From positions 558,001 through 622,000 of the forward strand of contig NZ_CP014167.1 of NCBI RefSeq assembly GCF_001685395.1: a stretch of DNA of 64,000 bases, in the 5' to 3' direction. The stretch comes from Paenibacillus yonginensis (GTDB taxonomy: Bacteria; Bacillota; Bacilli; Paenibacillales; Paenibacillaceae). The position numbers were made by a program, and so were the translations under genes. The notes under the pieces were generated by a model, which had not been told where the DNA came from, did no database searches, and was given only the letters and a program-made list of their open reading frames with translations. Shown here one piece after another: positions 53,509 through 62,642 of the stretch (within the stretch, counting starts at the first letter, position 1; the number at the start of each line of letters is the position of its first letter).

Positions 53509-55017
53509 ATGCGATTCAGGAAAGAGGAGAAGAAAGCTTTAACCCCATTATTAAACCTGCTTGCCGTTATGGTTGGGCTAGGCTGCTGTGTTTTACTGAC
53601 GGTGGATGCCTGGAATCAGGAAGACCTGATCCGTCAAACGGAGTGTTTTTTCCTCCTGGTGTCCTGCCTTGTGTTGAGTGGAAAAATAATACGTTCTGAC
53701 TCTGAACCAAGTGAGACCAACAAGGTCTCTATCCAGAAAGCCGCTAGCAGCAGCAGTTCGGAGGATCCAATCACAGGACTTCCACAGGTTGATGCCTTTC
53801 GCTCCGACCTGCAAGCTGGAACTAAAGGAACAACAGGGCTTTGTATTATACATATCAACCGATATCGGGTGCTGAAAGAAATATTAGGTTTTGAATACGG
53901 CGAACATTTGTTGCGGGAAGCAAGCCGGAGGATTGCGCTGGCTTGCAGTGATCAGGGGACGCTTTACCGGATTGGTGTGGATGATTTTGCATTCTTAATG
54001 AGAAAATATGCAGGCGAGTCCATTCTATCTCAGCTTGCAGAGCAAATTTCGCAACTGGATTTGTCGATCTCGCTGGGGGTCCGCGAATACCCTGTTCCGC
54101 TTAGTCTGGGGTTTGCGATTTATCCCTCCGACGCTTCAAACGATGAAGAGCTTGTCCGTCATGCCGAGCTGGCCGCCTATTATGCGAAGGAGCAGGGGCT
54201 CAGCTGCTGCAGGTACGCCGAATATATGAGGACTGTAAATCTGAACCGATTCGAGCTGGAGCATGATATGCGAAAGGGGATAGAGCGCGGGGAATTTTTT
54301 GTGGAATACCAGCCTCAGGTGAATTTATACACAGGGAAAATGGTCGGGCTCGAAGCGCTGCTCCGCTGGAATCATCCGGTTCGGGGAATCATTCCCCCTT
54401 CCGAATTTATTCCGCTGGCTGAAGAAAGCGGGCTGATCGTTCAGCTTGGGGAATGGGTGCTTCGTACAGCCTGCAGGCAAAACAGAAGATGGCAGGATGA
54501 AGGCTTTGAACCGGTATCGATGTCCGTGAACCTGTCGGTCAGACAGTTCCGCGATTCCCGGTTCACTGAAATGGTATCTGAAGTGCTGAAGGAGACGGGA
54601 ATGGACCCCCGGTTTCTGGATCTGGAAATTACGGAGAGCATGACGGTGGATCGGAACTGGGCAATCAGCCAGATCGTAGAATTGAAGCGGATGGGGATTC
54701 TGGTCAGTATTGATGACTTCGGAACCGGGTACAGTTCGCTGCATTATTTAAAGACACTGCCTGTTGACCGGATCAAAATAGACCGCTCCTTTCTGGAGAA
54801 AATCGTTCAGGACAGCAGCGATGCGGTAATTGTATCGTCCATAGCCGCCATGGCCAACCAACTCAATTTGAAAGTGACGGCCGAAGGCGTAGAGAATAAA
54901 GATCAGCTTGAGTTCCTGAAGCGGCAAAACTGTCATGAGGGGCAGGGATATCTGTTCAGCAAGCCGGTCCCTGCCCTCACCCTGGAACAGGACTTCTTAG
55001 TCCGAGCTGCCGGATAA
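53509..55017 (+). CDS. Degenerate GGDEF plus EAL c-di-GMP phosphodiesterase
   Basis: A 502-residue membrane protein. Two hydrophobic helices (about 12-32 and 42-60) are followed by a GGDEF-fold domain whose active site reads GVDDF (156-160) and so is unlikely to make c-di-GMP. The C-terminal EAL domain is intact: EALLRW (Glu282), [26 protein letters not shown] and the final loop Glu in AEGVE. It should therefore break down c-di-GMP, with the degenerate domain perhaps sensing GTP. The start at 53509 follows GGGAG; a TTG three codons earlier is less likely. Confidence 0.9.
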   Translation: MRFRKEEKKALTPLLNLLAVMVGLGCCVLLTVDAWNQEDLIRQTECFFLLVSCLVLSGKIIRSDSEPSETNKVSIQKAASSSSSEDPITGLPQVDAFRSDLQAGTKGTTGLCIIHINRYRVLKEILGFEYGEHLLREASRRIALACSDQGTLYRIGVDDFAFLMRKYAGESILSQLAEQISQLDLSISLGVREYPVPLSLGFAIYPSDASNDEELVRHAELAAYYAKEQGLSCCRYAEYMRTVNLNRFELEHDMRKGIERGEFFVEYQPQVNLYTGKMVGLEALLRWNHPVRGIIPPSEFIPLAEESGLIVQLGEWVLRTACRQNRRWQDEGFEPVSMSVNLSVRQFRDSRFTEMVSEVLKETGMDPRFLDLEITESMTVDRNWAISQIVELKRMGILVSIDDFGTGYSSLHYLKTLPVDRIKIDRSFLEKIVQDSSDAVIVSSIAAMANQLNLKVTAEGVENKDQLEFLKRQNCHEGQGYLFSKPVPALTLEQDFLVRAAG

Positions 55018-55023
55018 GATTGG

Positions 55024-55050
55024 CCTTCCGTGAGAACGGAAGGTTTTTTA
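55024..55050 (+). terminator. Terminator after the EAL protein gene
   Basis: CCTTCCGT pairs with ACGGAAGG around a GAGA loop, followed by six T. Confidence 0.92.
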
Positions 55051-55240
55051 TTTGGGGGAGTTAGACAGGGGAAACGGTGCATAGCGAACAAGCAGGTTGG
55101 TAAATAATACAGATACCGTTATAGGGATATACCGAACGTAACATGTCAGGTATGTCAAATGAAGGCGGTTTCAGGAAAAAAAGAGCGAATATTCGAATTA
55201 TTTTAATGATTATTGTGTGGATTTTGCGCTTTGTTGATTG

Positions 55241-55246
55241 TATAAT
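55241..55246 (+). promoter_or_regulatory. Candidate -10 of the nucleoside importer operon
   Basis: A perfect TATAAT lies 82 bases before the lipoprotein start. The -35 region is weak (TGGATT at 17 bases). The 310-base gap from 55018 otherwise holds only the upstream terminator and AT-rich sequence. Confidence 0.45.
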
Positions 55247-55327
55247 CTAGTTTGTCCAAAGGAAGTGCCGAAGCAAAGCAAGAATTGACCATCGGTATTT
55301 TCAATTTTATAAGGGGGATCACACTCA

Positions 55328-56365
55328 ATGAAGAAAAGTTTCAAACTATCGATCGTACTGCTGCTCGCTCTTACGGTCGTCCTGGCAGGCTGCGGCAATA
55401 ACAAAAATAATGCCGGCAACTCTGCAAGCAGCGGGGGTTCCAGCTCCAATACGGCTGCTAACGTTAAAATCGGTCTTGTTACCGACGTAGGCGGCGTAAA
55501 CGACAAATCTTTTAACCAGTCCGCTTGGGAAGGCCTTTCTTCTTTGAGCGATGTCAAATCCGAATATTTGCAAAGTACGAAACCGGACGATTATCAAACC
55601 AACCTGAACAAATTCGTTAAAGGCGGCTACGATTTGACTTGGGGGATCGGGATGGACCTTGGCGACGCCGTTGATCAAGTCGCTTCCGAGAATCCGAATG
55701 CCAAGCTGGCTATCATCGACGCTACCGTTGACCAGCCAAACGTTAAATCCGTTACTTTCTCTGAGAATGAAGGTTCTTTCCTGGTTGGCGTAGTAGCCGG
55801 TATGATGACGAAAACCAATAAAATCGGTTTCGTCGGCGGGTCCCAAATCCCGGTTATCGAACGTTTTGAAGCTGGTTTCAAAGCAGGTATTGCTGCGGTA
55901 AATCCAAACGCTCAGCTGCTTGTAAACTACACTGGCGCATTTGATAAACCTGACCTGGGTAAAACAGCTGCCGCTACTTTCTACGACAACGGCGCGGACA
56001 TCGTGTTCCAGGCTGCCGGCGGTACAGGTACCGGCGTATTCAACGAAGCGACTGCACGTGTGAAATCCGGTCAGAAAGTATGGGTTATCGGCGTAGACAA
56101 AGACCAATCTTTGGAATTTGGCGACGACGTAACTTTGACTTCCATGGTGAAACGTGTTGATGAAGCGGTAAAACGTGTAAGCCAGGAAGTGGTTGACGGT
56201 ACTTTCAAAGGCGGAAGCGAAGTGCTCGGCCTGAAAGAGAACGGCGTAGGCATTGCAGAGACTTCCGAGAAAAATGTTCCTGCGGACGTATTGGCAAAAG
56301 TTGAAGAATATAAACAAAAAATCATCAATGGTGAAATCACAGTTCCAACTGAGCCAACCAAATAG
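55328..56365 (+). CDS. BMP-family nucleoside-binding lipoprotein
   Basis: The extracellular substrate-binding lipoprotein of an ABC importer. A signal peptide ends in the lipobox LAGC with lipidated Cys22, followed by a Ser/Asn-rich linker. The BMP/Med domain begins VKIGLVTDVGGVNDKSFNQS. The 345-residue length and gene order (binding protein, ATPase, two permeases) match NupN/PnrA-type guanosine or purine nucleoside importers. AAGGGGGA precedes the ATG. Binding preference is inferred from family only. Confidence 0.92.
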   Translation: MKKSFKLSIVLLLALTVVLAGCGNNKNNAGNSASSGGSSSNTAANVKIGLVTDVGGVNDKSFNQSAWEGLSSLSDVKSEYLQSTKPDDYQTNLNKFVKGGYDLTWGIGMDLGDAVDQVASENPNAKLAIIDATVDQPNVKSVTFSENEGSFLVGVVAGMMTKTNKIGFVGGSQIPVIERFEAGFKAGIAAVNPNAQLLVNYTGAFDKPDLGKTAAATFYDNGADIVFQAAGGTGTGVFNEATARVKSGQKVWVIGVDKDQSLEFGDDVTLTSMVKRVDEAVKRVSQEVVDGTFKGGSEVLGLKENGVGIAETSEKNVPADVLAKVEEYKQKIINGEITVPTEPTK

Positions 56366-56446
56366 TCCATCTGGATTTATAACGGGTTCACACACAAAGA
56401 ATGAGGCTTGAATTTTGGGCCTAATTGAATACAAGCAGAATTTTCG

Positions 56447-56475
56447 ACAAGGCTGGTTTTTTTAACTGGCCTTGT
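56447..56475 (+). other. Intercistronic hairpin
   Basis: ACAAGGC (56447-56453) pairs with GCCTTGT (56469-56475), with a T-rich loop, between the binding-protein gene and the ATPase gene. It could partly terminate transcription or protect the upstream mRNA, raising binding-protein output. Confidence 0.55.
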
Positions 56476-56541
56476 TGTTACGTTATCGTGTATATTGTTG
56501 TATGGGCCAAAGGATGCCTAATCTAAATGAAGGGTGATCTC

Positions 56542-58080
56542 ATGAACGCAGCGACCCCCGTTGTCGAGCTCAAAGGCATTACGAAACGTTTTCCCGGTGT
56601 CGTAGCCAATGACTCGATCAGTTTGAAACTGTATAAAGGCGAAATTCATGCATTGCTTGGTGAGAACGGCGCGGGTAAATCCACCTTGATGAATATTGTG
56701 TTCGGGTTATATCAACCGGATGAAGGCAGTATTGAAATCAATGGACAACCCGTTATTATAGATAATCCCAACAAAGCGATTGATCTCGGAATCGGGATGG
56801 TGCACCAGCATTTCAAGCTGGTTGAGCCTTTTACAGTTACGGAAAATATTATTTTGGGCATGGAGCCAAAGAAAGGGCTCAACCTGGATCACAAGACAGC
56901 GGCGGCCCGCATCCAAGAATTATCCGAGCAGTACGGCCTGCGTGTAGACCCTTATGCCAAAATCCACGATATTTCGGTAGGTATGCAGCAGCGCGTAGAA
57001 ATCTTGAAGACGCTTTACCGCGGCGCTGACATTTTGATTTTTGACGAACCGACCGCCGTATTAACTCCGCAGGAGATTACAGAATTGATGGAGATTATGC
57101 GCAAGCTGGTCGCAGAGGGTAAGTCGATTATTCTGATTACGCATAAATTGAAAGAAATTATGCATATTTCCGACACGGTTACGATTATCCGTAGAGGTAA
57201 AGTGATCGATACCGTGAAGACGTCCGAAGCGTCGCCAAGTATTCTCGCAGAAAAGATGGTCGGCCGGAACGTGACGTTTAAAGTGGACAAGCGTTCTGCC
57301 ACGCCAGGAGCTCCTGTATTGGAAGTGCGGGATCTGTTCGTTAAAAATAAAGATGGAGCTATGGCTCTGAATGGCCTGAACTTGAACGTAAAAGCCGGAG
57401 AAATTTTGGGGATAGCCGGCGTAGACGGCAACGGCCAAAGTGAATTAATCGAAGCTTTGACCGGTCTTGGCAAAGTGGAGAGCGGTTCAATTCTGCTGAA
57501 TGGCAAGGAGTTGGCCAATGCTTCTCCGCGGCGGATTAGCGAAAGCGGCGTGGCCCATATTCCGGAGGACCGTCACAAACACGGTCTGGTGCTTGATTTC
57601 TCTATGAGCGAGAACATGGTTCTCGAAACTTATTATAAAGAGCCTTACAGCAAAGGCGGATTTTTGAATTACAAGGCGATTAAGGAGCAGGCTCAAAAGC
57701 TGATTAATGCCTTTGACGTCCGCACGCCCAGCATTGAAACCAAAGCCCGTTCTTTGTCCGGCGGTAATCAGCAGAAAGCGATTATAGCCCGGGAAATAGA
57801 CAAAAATCCGGACCTGCTGATTGCGGCTCAGCCAACGCGTGGTCTGGATGTCGGGGCGATCGAGTTTGTGCAAACTCAGCTGATCGCCCAGCGGGACCAA
57901 GGCAAAGCGGTTCTGCTCATCTCGTTTGAGCTGGATGAGATTATTAACGTTTCAGACCGGATTGCGGTCATTTATGAAGGGGAAATCGTAGGCGAAGTTC
58001 TTCCTGAAGAAACCAATGACCAGGAGCTTGGCCTCATGATGGCGGGCAGCACGGCTGCCGGAGGTGTAAAACATGAATAA
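56542..58080 (+). CDS. Nucleoside ABC importer, ATP-binding protein
   Basis: A 512-residue double-cassette ATPase driving the BMP importer. The first cassette has Walker A GENGAGKST, signature SVGMQQRVEI and Walker B LIFDEP. The second has a degenerate Walker A (GVDGNGQSE) and signature LSGGNQQKAIIAREI, as is normal for RbsA-like ATPases. The start at 56542 (MNAATPVV) follows AAGGGTGA; an ATG 15 bases earlier overlaps that site. The stop overlaps the first permease gene by eight bases. Confidence 0.95.
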   Translation: MNAATPVVELKGITKRFPGVVANDSISLKLYKGEIHALLGENGAGKSTLMNIVFGLYQPDEGSIEINGQPVIIDNPNKAIDLGIGMVHQHFKLVEPFTVTENIILGMEPKKGLNLDHKTAAARIQELSEQYGLRVDPYAKIHDISVGMQQRVEILKTLYRGADILIFDEPTAVLTPQEITELMEIMRKLVAEGKSIILITHKLKEIMHISDTVTIIRRGKVIDTVKTSEASPSILAEKMVGRNVTFKVDKRSATPGAPVLEVRDLFVKNKDGAMALNGLNLNVKAGEILGIAGVDGNGQSELIEALTGLGKVESGSILLNGKELANASPRRISESGVAHIPEDRHKHGLVLDFSMSENMVLETYYKEPYSKGGFLNYKAIKEQAQKLINAFDVRTPSIETKARSLSGGNQQKAIIAREIDKNPDLLIAAQPTRGLDVGAIEFVQTQLIAQRDQGKAVLLISFELDEIINVSDRIAVIYEGEIVGEVLPEETNDQELGLMMAGSTAAGGVKHE

Positions 58081-59149
58081 AATTTTGAAGGTATTTTCCG
58101 GGAGTACGCTCATTTCACTGGTCGCCATCCTGCTGGGCCTGATTGTCGGCGCCATCGTTATGCTGGCCGGCGGATATGATCCTTTCCTGGCTTATCAATC
58201 GCTGTTCTCCCAGGTATTTGGCAACACTTACGACTTTGGCGAGACGCTGCGGGAAGTAACGCCGCTTATTTTAACCGGTTTTGCTTTTGCGTTTGCGGCC
58301 CGTACCGGTTTGTTTAATATCGGCGGCGAAGGTCAGTTTATTATCGGTATGACTGCAGCAACCGTTATCGGTATTAAAGTCCACGGGCTGCCGGTTTATA
58401 TTCATGCACCGCTTGCCGTAATCGCCGGCGGTTTGTTCGGCGGACTTTGGGCGGCCATTGTTGGTTACCTGAAAGCCAAACGCGGGGTTAACGAAGTTAT
58501 TACAAGTATCATGCTGAACTGGATTGCGCTTTATCTGGCCAATTTTATCGTCCGGCATTTCCTGCTTATGGAAGGCAAACAGCGTTCCGAAAATATTTTG
58601 CCGACGGCTTCGATTTCCTTCTCCTGGTTGTCCGGCTTGATGAACAACGCCCGGATCCACTGGGGAATGCTGATCGCTGTGCTTTGCGCGTTTTTCTTCT
58701 ATTATTTTATGTGGAAAACCAAACAGGGCTACGAGCTTCGCGCGGTCGGCAACAATCCGAATGCTGCCCAGTACGCGGGAATGAATGTAGGCCGCAATGT
58801 CGTCAAGGCCATGTTTATCAGCGGTATCTTTGCCGGATTAGCCGGCGCTTTCCAAATTCTTGGCGTCTTCCAATATCAAAGCGTCATGTCGGGTTCTCCG
58901 GGAACCGGTTTTGACGGAATCGCTGTCGGTTTGATCGGAATGAACAATCCGTTTGGCATTCTGCTCGGCGCCTTTTTGTTCGGTACACTCACTTATGGTT
59001 CTGCGGGCATGAGCTTTGGTGCAGGCGTTCCGCCGGAATTGATCCGGATCGTCATCGGTTCGATCATTTTCTTCATCGCAGCCCAAGGCATCGTACGCTG
59101 GGTAATCAAGCCGTTCTACTTTAAACGCAAGAAAGAGAAGGTGTTGTAA
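58073..59149 (+). CDS. Nucleoside ABC importer, permease 1
   Basis: A 358-residue membrane permease of the BMP/branched-chain-type family, with about eight to nine helices. The cytoplasmic coupling region includes GGEGQFIIG and NEVITSIMLNWIALYLANF, typical of NupP-like permeases. It overlaps the ATPase gene by eight bases and is followed directly by the second permease gene, so the operon is translationally coupled. Confidence 0.94.
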   Translation: MNKILKVFSGSTLISLVAILLGLIVGAIVMLAGGYDPFLAYQSLFSQVFGNTYDFGETLREVTPLILTGFAFAFAARTGLFNIGGEGQFIIGMTAATVIGIKVHGLPVYIHAPLAVIAGGLFGGLWAAIVGYLKAKRGVNEVITSIMLNWIALYLANFIVRHFLLMEGKQRSENILPTASISFSWLSGLMNNARIHWGMLIAVLCAFFFYYFMWKTKQGYELRAVGNNPNAAQYAGMNVGRNVVKAMFISGIFAGLAGAFQILGVFQYQSVMSGSPGTGFDGIAVGLIGMNNPFGILLGAFLFGTLTYGSAGMSFGAGVPPELIRIVIGSIIFFIAAQGIVRWVIKPFYFKRKKEKVL

Positions 59150-60112
59150 ATGGATTGGGTAACGACACTGGGGCAGTTAATAAATACAACGCTTGTCTTT
59201 TCTACAGCGCTTATCTTTGCCGCGCTTGGCGGTATTTTCTCGGAGCGTTCCGGGGTTACGAACCTGGGGCTCGAAGGTTTTATGATGTTCGGCGCGTTTG
59301 CTTCGGCTGTCGGCACTTATTATGCCGAGGAAGCCGGCATGGGCGCCGCGTCCCCTTGGATCGGCATGATCGCTGCGCTTGTGCTCGGCGTCATTACTTC
59401 CCTGATTCATGCGGTGGCTTCGATCACCTTTAAAGCCGATCAGACGATCAGCGGTATCGTGATCAACTTTCTGGCGGCCGGAGCCACCTTGTACCTGGTT
59501 AAGCTGATCTTCGACGGCAACGGCGAAACGCCGCTGTTGACGGAAGTGTTTAACAAGGTTTCGATACCGGGATTGTCCAAAATCCCGATTATCGGCGAAG
59601 GTTTGTTCCACAACTATCCGACCACTTATATCGCGATTATCCTGGTGTTTGTCGGGTATTATGTACTGTTCAAAACACCGTTTGGCCTCCGGCTTCGGGC
59701 GGTCGGCGAACACCCAAGCGCTGCGGATACAGCCGGGATCAACGTCAACCGGATGCGTTATATCGGCGTTATGATCAGCGGTGGTTTGGCCGCGCTTGGC
59801 GGAGCTACCGTCACGTTGACCACAACCAGTACATTTGCGCATAATACGATCTCCGGCCAAGGCTACATCGCAATCGCAGCGATGATCTTTGGCAAGTGGA
59901 ACCCGCTGGGTGCTTTTGGCGCAGCCGCGTTCTTCGGCTTATCGCAAGCGGTGCGGACGTATGTCACCCTGTTCGACTGGTCCAAGGATATTCCGCAGGA
60001 ATTTATTTATATGCTGCCATACCTGCTGACGATCATTGTTCTGGTAGCAGCGGTTGGCCGCTCGGCGGCCCCTTCCGCTTTGGGCCAGCCTTACGATCCA
60101 AGCAAACGTTAG
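59150..60112 (+). CDS. Nucleoside ABC importer, permease 2
   Basis: A 320-residue membrane permease, partner of permease 1 (NupQ-like). Family signs are ERSGVTNLGLEGFMMFGAFA near the N-terminus and ADQTISGIVINFLAAG. Its ATG follows the previous stop with no gap (TAAATG). The operon ends at a terminator just downstream. Confidence 0.94.
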   Translation: MDWVTTLGQLINTTLVFSTALIFAALGGIFSERSGVTNLGLEGFMMFGAFASAVGTYYAEEAGMGAASPWIGMIAALVLGVITSLIHAVASITFKADQTISGIVINFLAAGATLYLVKLIFDGNGETPLLTEVFNKVSIPGLSKIPIIGEGLFHNYPTTYIAIILVFVGYYVLFKTPFGLRLRAVGEHPSAADTAGINVNRMRYIGVMISGGLAALGGATVTLTTTSTFAHNTISGQGYIAIAAMIFGKWNPLGAFGAAAFFGLSQAVRTYVTLFDWSKDIPQEFIYMLPYLLTIIVLVAAVGRSAAPSALGQPYDPSKR

Positions 60113-60130
60113 CTGCATGATCTGAATTTG

Positions 60131-60166
60131 ACCCGCAAAGGCATTTTGCTTTTGCGGGTTTATTTT
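60131..60166 (+). terminator. Terminator of the nucleoside importer operon
   Basis: ACCCGCAAA (60131-60139) pairs with TTTGCGGGT (60151-60159), followed by T-rich sequence. Confidence 0.88.
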
Positions 60167-60221
60167 TCGGGTCAAAGGGTAATGAAAGGCTACAGCCGGT
60201 GTAAATAAGGAGGTTATCCAG

Positions 60222-60707
60222 ATGTCCAAGAAGTGGGTAGGCGTATTTGCTGAACCGAAGGATGTGAGGGCAACTATAGATGAACTCAAACAGCATGGCT
60301 TTGCGGATGATCAGCTTTCTGTAGTCACTCATTATCAAACGGGAATTCCGATGGATGAGGAGGTTGCTGGTATTCAGGTCTTTGAAATTGGCGGCAGCAA
60401 TGCGGATCAGGCCTTGAGTCCTTTTACGGGCCTTGACCTTCCGGACAAGGAAGCGGGAATTTACGAGGAGCATATGAAGCAGGGACGGCTTTTATTAATT
60501 GCTGATGATCTCGGCCGGGAGACGGGAGAGGTCTATCAGATTTTCCAGCAGCATCATGCTGTTCATTCGAATTACCATGAAGACGGCGAATTAACGGGGG
60601 AAGAACGTTTCTATGGTGCGCAGAGCAATGCCGATACCTATTACGGGGACCAGCATGCCTCATTGGGCCAGCAGACCGGTCAGGAGAACAGGCAGGGCCA
60701 GCGCTGA
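60222..60707 (+). CDS. General stress protein, YflT/GSP17M-like
   Basis: A 161-residue soluble protein. The N-terminal 100 residues match the heat-induced stress protein YflT domain (KWVGVFAEPKDVRATIDELKQHGF, then LLIADDLGRE). The C-terminus is hydrophilic and rich in Gln, Gly and Tyr, probably disordered. In B. subtilis such proteins belong to the SigB regulon, but no clear SigB promoter was found here. AAGGAGG precedes the ATG. Molecular function unknown. Confidence 0.85.
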   Translation: MSKKWVGVFAEPKDVRATIDELKQHGFADDQLSVVTHYQTGIPMDEEVAGIQVFEIGGSNADQALSPFTGLDLPDKEAGIYEEHMKQGRLLLIADDLGRETGEVYQIFQQHHAVHSNYHEDGELTGEERFYGAQSNADTYYGDQHASLGQQTGQENRQGQR

Positions 60708-60750
60708 GGGATAATGGCGTCTGTTTCGCCATCGGTCAAAAAAGTAAAAA

Positions 60751-60777
60751 AGCAGACGCTGTCGTCTGCTTTTTTTG
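60751..60777. terminator. Terminator after the stress protein gene
   Basis: AGCAGAC pairs with GTCTGCT, followed by seven T; A-rich sequence on the left makes it usable in both directions. Confidence 0.9.
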
Positions 60778-60831
60778 TGCTTATTTAATTCCAGCATAAT
60801 CAGGCTAATGAATGGGAACGAGGAGGGAAGG

Positions 60832-61035
60832 TTACTGGCCTTCTATATATATAGCTTTCACTCGTCCAACCTGACCGTCCTGAAGACGGACTTTGATGCC
60901 GTGCGGATGATTAGGGGAGTTGGTCAAAATATCTTTGACGATCCCTCGCGTCAGTTTGCCTGTCCGCTGATCCTGTTTGAGGACAATATCCACCGTAAGG
61001 CCCGGCGTGATGCTGCTTCGTTGGGTTCCGTCCAT
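60832..61035 (-). CDS. YwbE-family protein
   Basis: A 67-residue protein matching the YwbE family: a start like ITPGLTVDIVLKQDQRTGKL, then RGIVKDILTNSPNHPHGIKV and a final VGRVKAIY. It is probably a small beta-barrel; function unknown. AGGAGG precedes the ATG. Transcribed alone, convergent with the stress protein gene. Confidence 0.9.
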   Translation of the reverse strand: MDGTQRSSITPGLTVDIVLKQDQRTGKLTRGIVKDILTNSPNHPHGIKVRLQDGQVGRVKAIYIEGQ

Positions 61036-61177
61036 AGTTCCTCCTGCCGAATAAACCCCGCATCAAGGATGCGAGCGTTAAGATACCTCTTAAGATAACA
61101 CAGACGACTACAAAAACCCAAATATCCGGCTGATTCGCACAAATTCAACAAAGTTGGTTTTTGCCTGCAGACAATCC

Positions 61178-61206
61178 TTGCTATCATGCGGGGCATTGCA
61201 TATAAT
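61178..61206 (+). promoter_or_regulatory. Promoter of pheST
   Basis: TTGCTA (61178-61183), 17 bases, TATAAT (61201-61206), 55 bases before the T-box stem I. Confidence 0.75.
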
Positions 61207-61260
61207 AATCTATAGTGTTTTGCCGGGCGTCCGGCCTTTTAACCCTATAAATGCTAAGAT

Positions 61261-61535
61261 GGAGACAAGTAAGCAGTACCTCTATACAGGGAGGGAACGC
61301 CTTGGATTGAGAGCGTTCCTACAGAGACAGGCTGGCTGAAATTCACTCCGGAGCAGTTCCTTGAACCTGCCTTTAGGATGGGCATCAATAGAGGATACCG
61401 GTCACGAGCCGTTATGTCGAAAAGTGAGAGCAGCAGATTTAGTCCAGTCTTCTGGGCGGGAATGTCGATAGCAGCTCTAACAAGGGTGGTACCACGGTCT
61501 TTTCGTCCCTTTTCGGGAGAAAAGGCTTTTTTTTG
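61261..61535 (+). promoter_or_regulatory. T-box leader of pheST, Phe (UUC) specifier
   Basis: Stem I is closed by GGAG (61261-61264) with CTCC (61346-61349); the specifier loop carries AGTA on the 5' side and GAA before the codon TTC (61342-61344). The T-box GGGTGGTACCACGG lies at 61484-61497. The terminator TTTTCGTCCC/GGGAGAAAAGG with T run ends near 61535. Uncharged tRNA-Phe should favour read-through into pheS. Confidence 0.93.
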
Positions 61536-61573
61536 TTTTTCGACCAGAAATTTATCCATTCAGGAGGTTTGAC

Positions 61574-62608
61574 ATGAGAGAACGTTTGGAACAGCTGAAA
61601 CAGGAGGCGCTTGCCGAGCTGAACGGCGTGTTGGATGCCGGTCAGCTGAACGAGCTGAGAGTCAAGTATCTGGGTAAAAAAGGAGCTTTGACCGAAATTT
61701 TGCGCGGTATGGGGGCGCTGAGTGCCGAAGAGCGTCCGGTGATCGGACAGGTGGCCAATGAGGTGCGCGGCGCTATCGAAGCGGTCATTGAGGAGAAGCA
61801 GCAGAAATTCGAACAGCAGGAAACGGAGCGCCGTTTGGCAGCCGAGAAGCTGGATGTCACGCTGCCGGGCCGTCCGCTGAAGCAGGGTGGCATTCATCCG
61901 CTGAACCGGATTATCCAGGAGATTGAGGATATTTTTATCGGCATGGGTTATCAAATTGCAGAAGGTCCTGAAGTAGAAACCGATTATTTCAACTTCGAGG
62001 CGCTGAACCTGCCGAAGAACCATCCGGCCCGTGATATGCAGGATTCCTTCTATTTGACGGAAGATCTGCTGATGCGGACGCAGACTTCTCCGGTTCAGGC
62101 CCGTACGATGAAAGCGAAGGAAGGCGAGGTGCCGGTTAAGATCATTTGCCCGGGTAAAGTGTACCGCCGTGACGATGATGATGCGACACACTCCTTCCAG
62201 TTCCATCAGATCGAAGGTCTGGTCATCGGTAAAAACATCCGGATGAGCGACCTCAAGGGCACGCTGCTCCAGTTCAGTCAAAAGATGTTTGGACCAAACA
62301 CGGAAATCCGTCTTCGTCCGAGCTTCTTCCCTTTCACCGAACCAAGTATTGAAGTCGATGTAACGTGCGTGAAATGCGGCGGCAAAGGCTGCCGGGTTTG
62401 TAAGCATTCGGGCTGGCTTGAGATTCTGGGCAGTGGAATGGTTCATCCGCGTGTACTTGAAATGGGCGGCTACGATCCGGAGCAATATACCGGTTTTGCG
62501 TTTGGTATGGGAGTAGAGCGGATTGCCATGCTGAAATACGGCGTGGACGACATTCGTCATTTCTATAACAACGACATTCGTTTCCTGGAACAATTCGCAC
62601 GTCATTAA
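61574..62608 (+). CDS. pheS: Phenylalanine--tRNA ligase alpha subunit
   Basis: Catalytic subunit of the heterotetrameric enzyme that charges tRNA-Phe. The 344-residue protein has an N-terminal coiled coil (about 1-90), then class II core motifs: [19 protein letters not shown], the motif 2 region [22 protein letters not shown] and the C-terminal [23 protein letters not shown] precedes the ATG. It is followed by pheT after 34 bases. Confidence 0.97.
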   Translation: MRERLEQLKQEALAELNGVLDAGQLNELRVKYLGKKGALTEILRGMGALSAEERPVIGQVANEVRGAIEAVIEEKQQKFEQQETERRLAAEKLDVTLPGRPLKQGGIHPLNRIIQEIEDIFIGMGYQIAEGPEVETDYFNFEALNLPKNHPARDMQDSFYLTEDLLMRTQTSPVQARTMKAKEGEVPVKIICPGKVYRRDDDDATHSFQFHQIEGLVIGKNIRMSDLKGTLLQFSQKMFGPNTEIRLRPSFFPFTEPSIEVDVTCVKCGGKGCRVCKHSGWLEILGSGMVHPRVLEMGGYDPEQYTGFAFGMGVERIAMLKYGVDDIRHFYNNDIRFLEQFARH

Positions 62609-62642
62609 TCGTAAAGTCCAAAGCCTAAAGGAGATGTGAACG

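Noticed and set aside
55128-55140. PurR-box-like CCGAAC upstream of the nucleoside importer
   Set aside because: Only the core matches; the flanks deviate and no second box lies at the required spacing.
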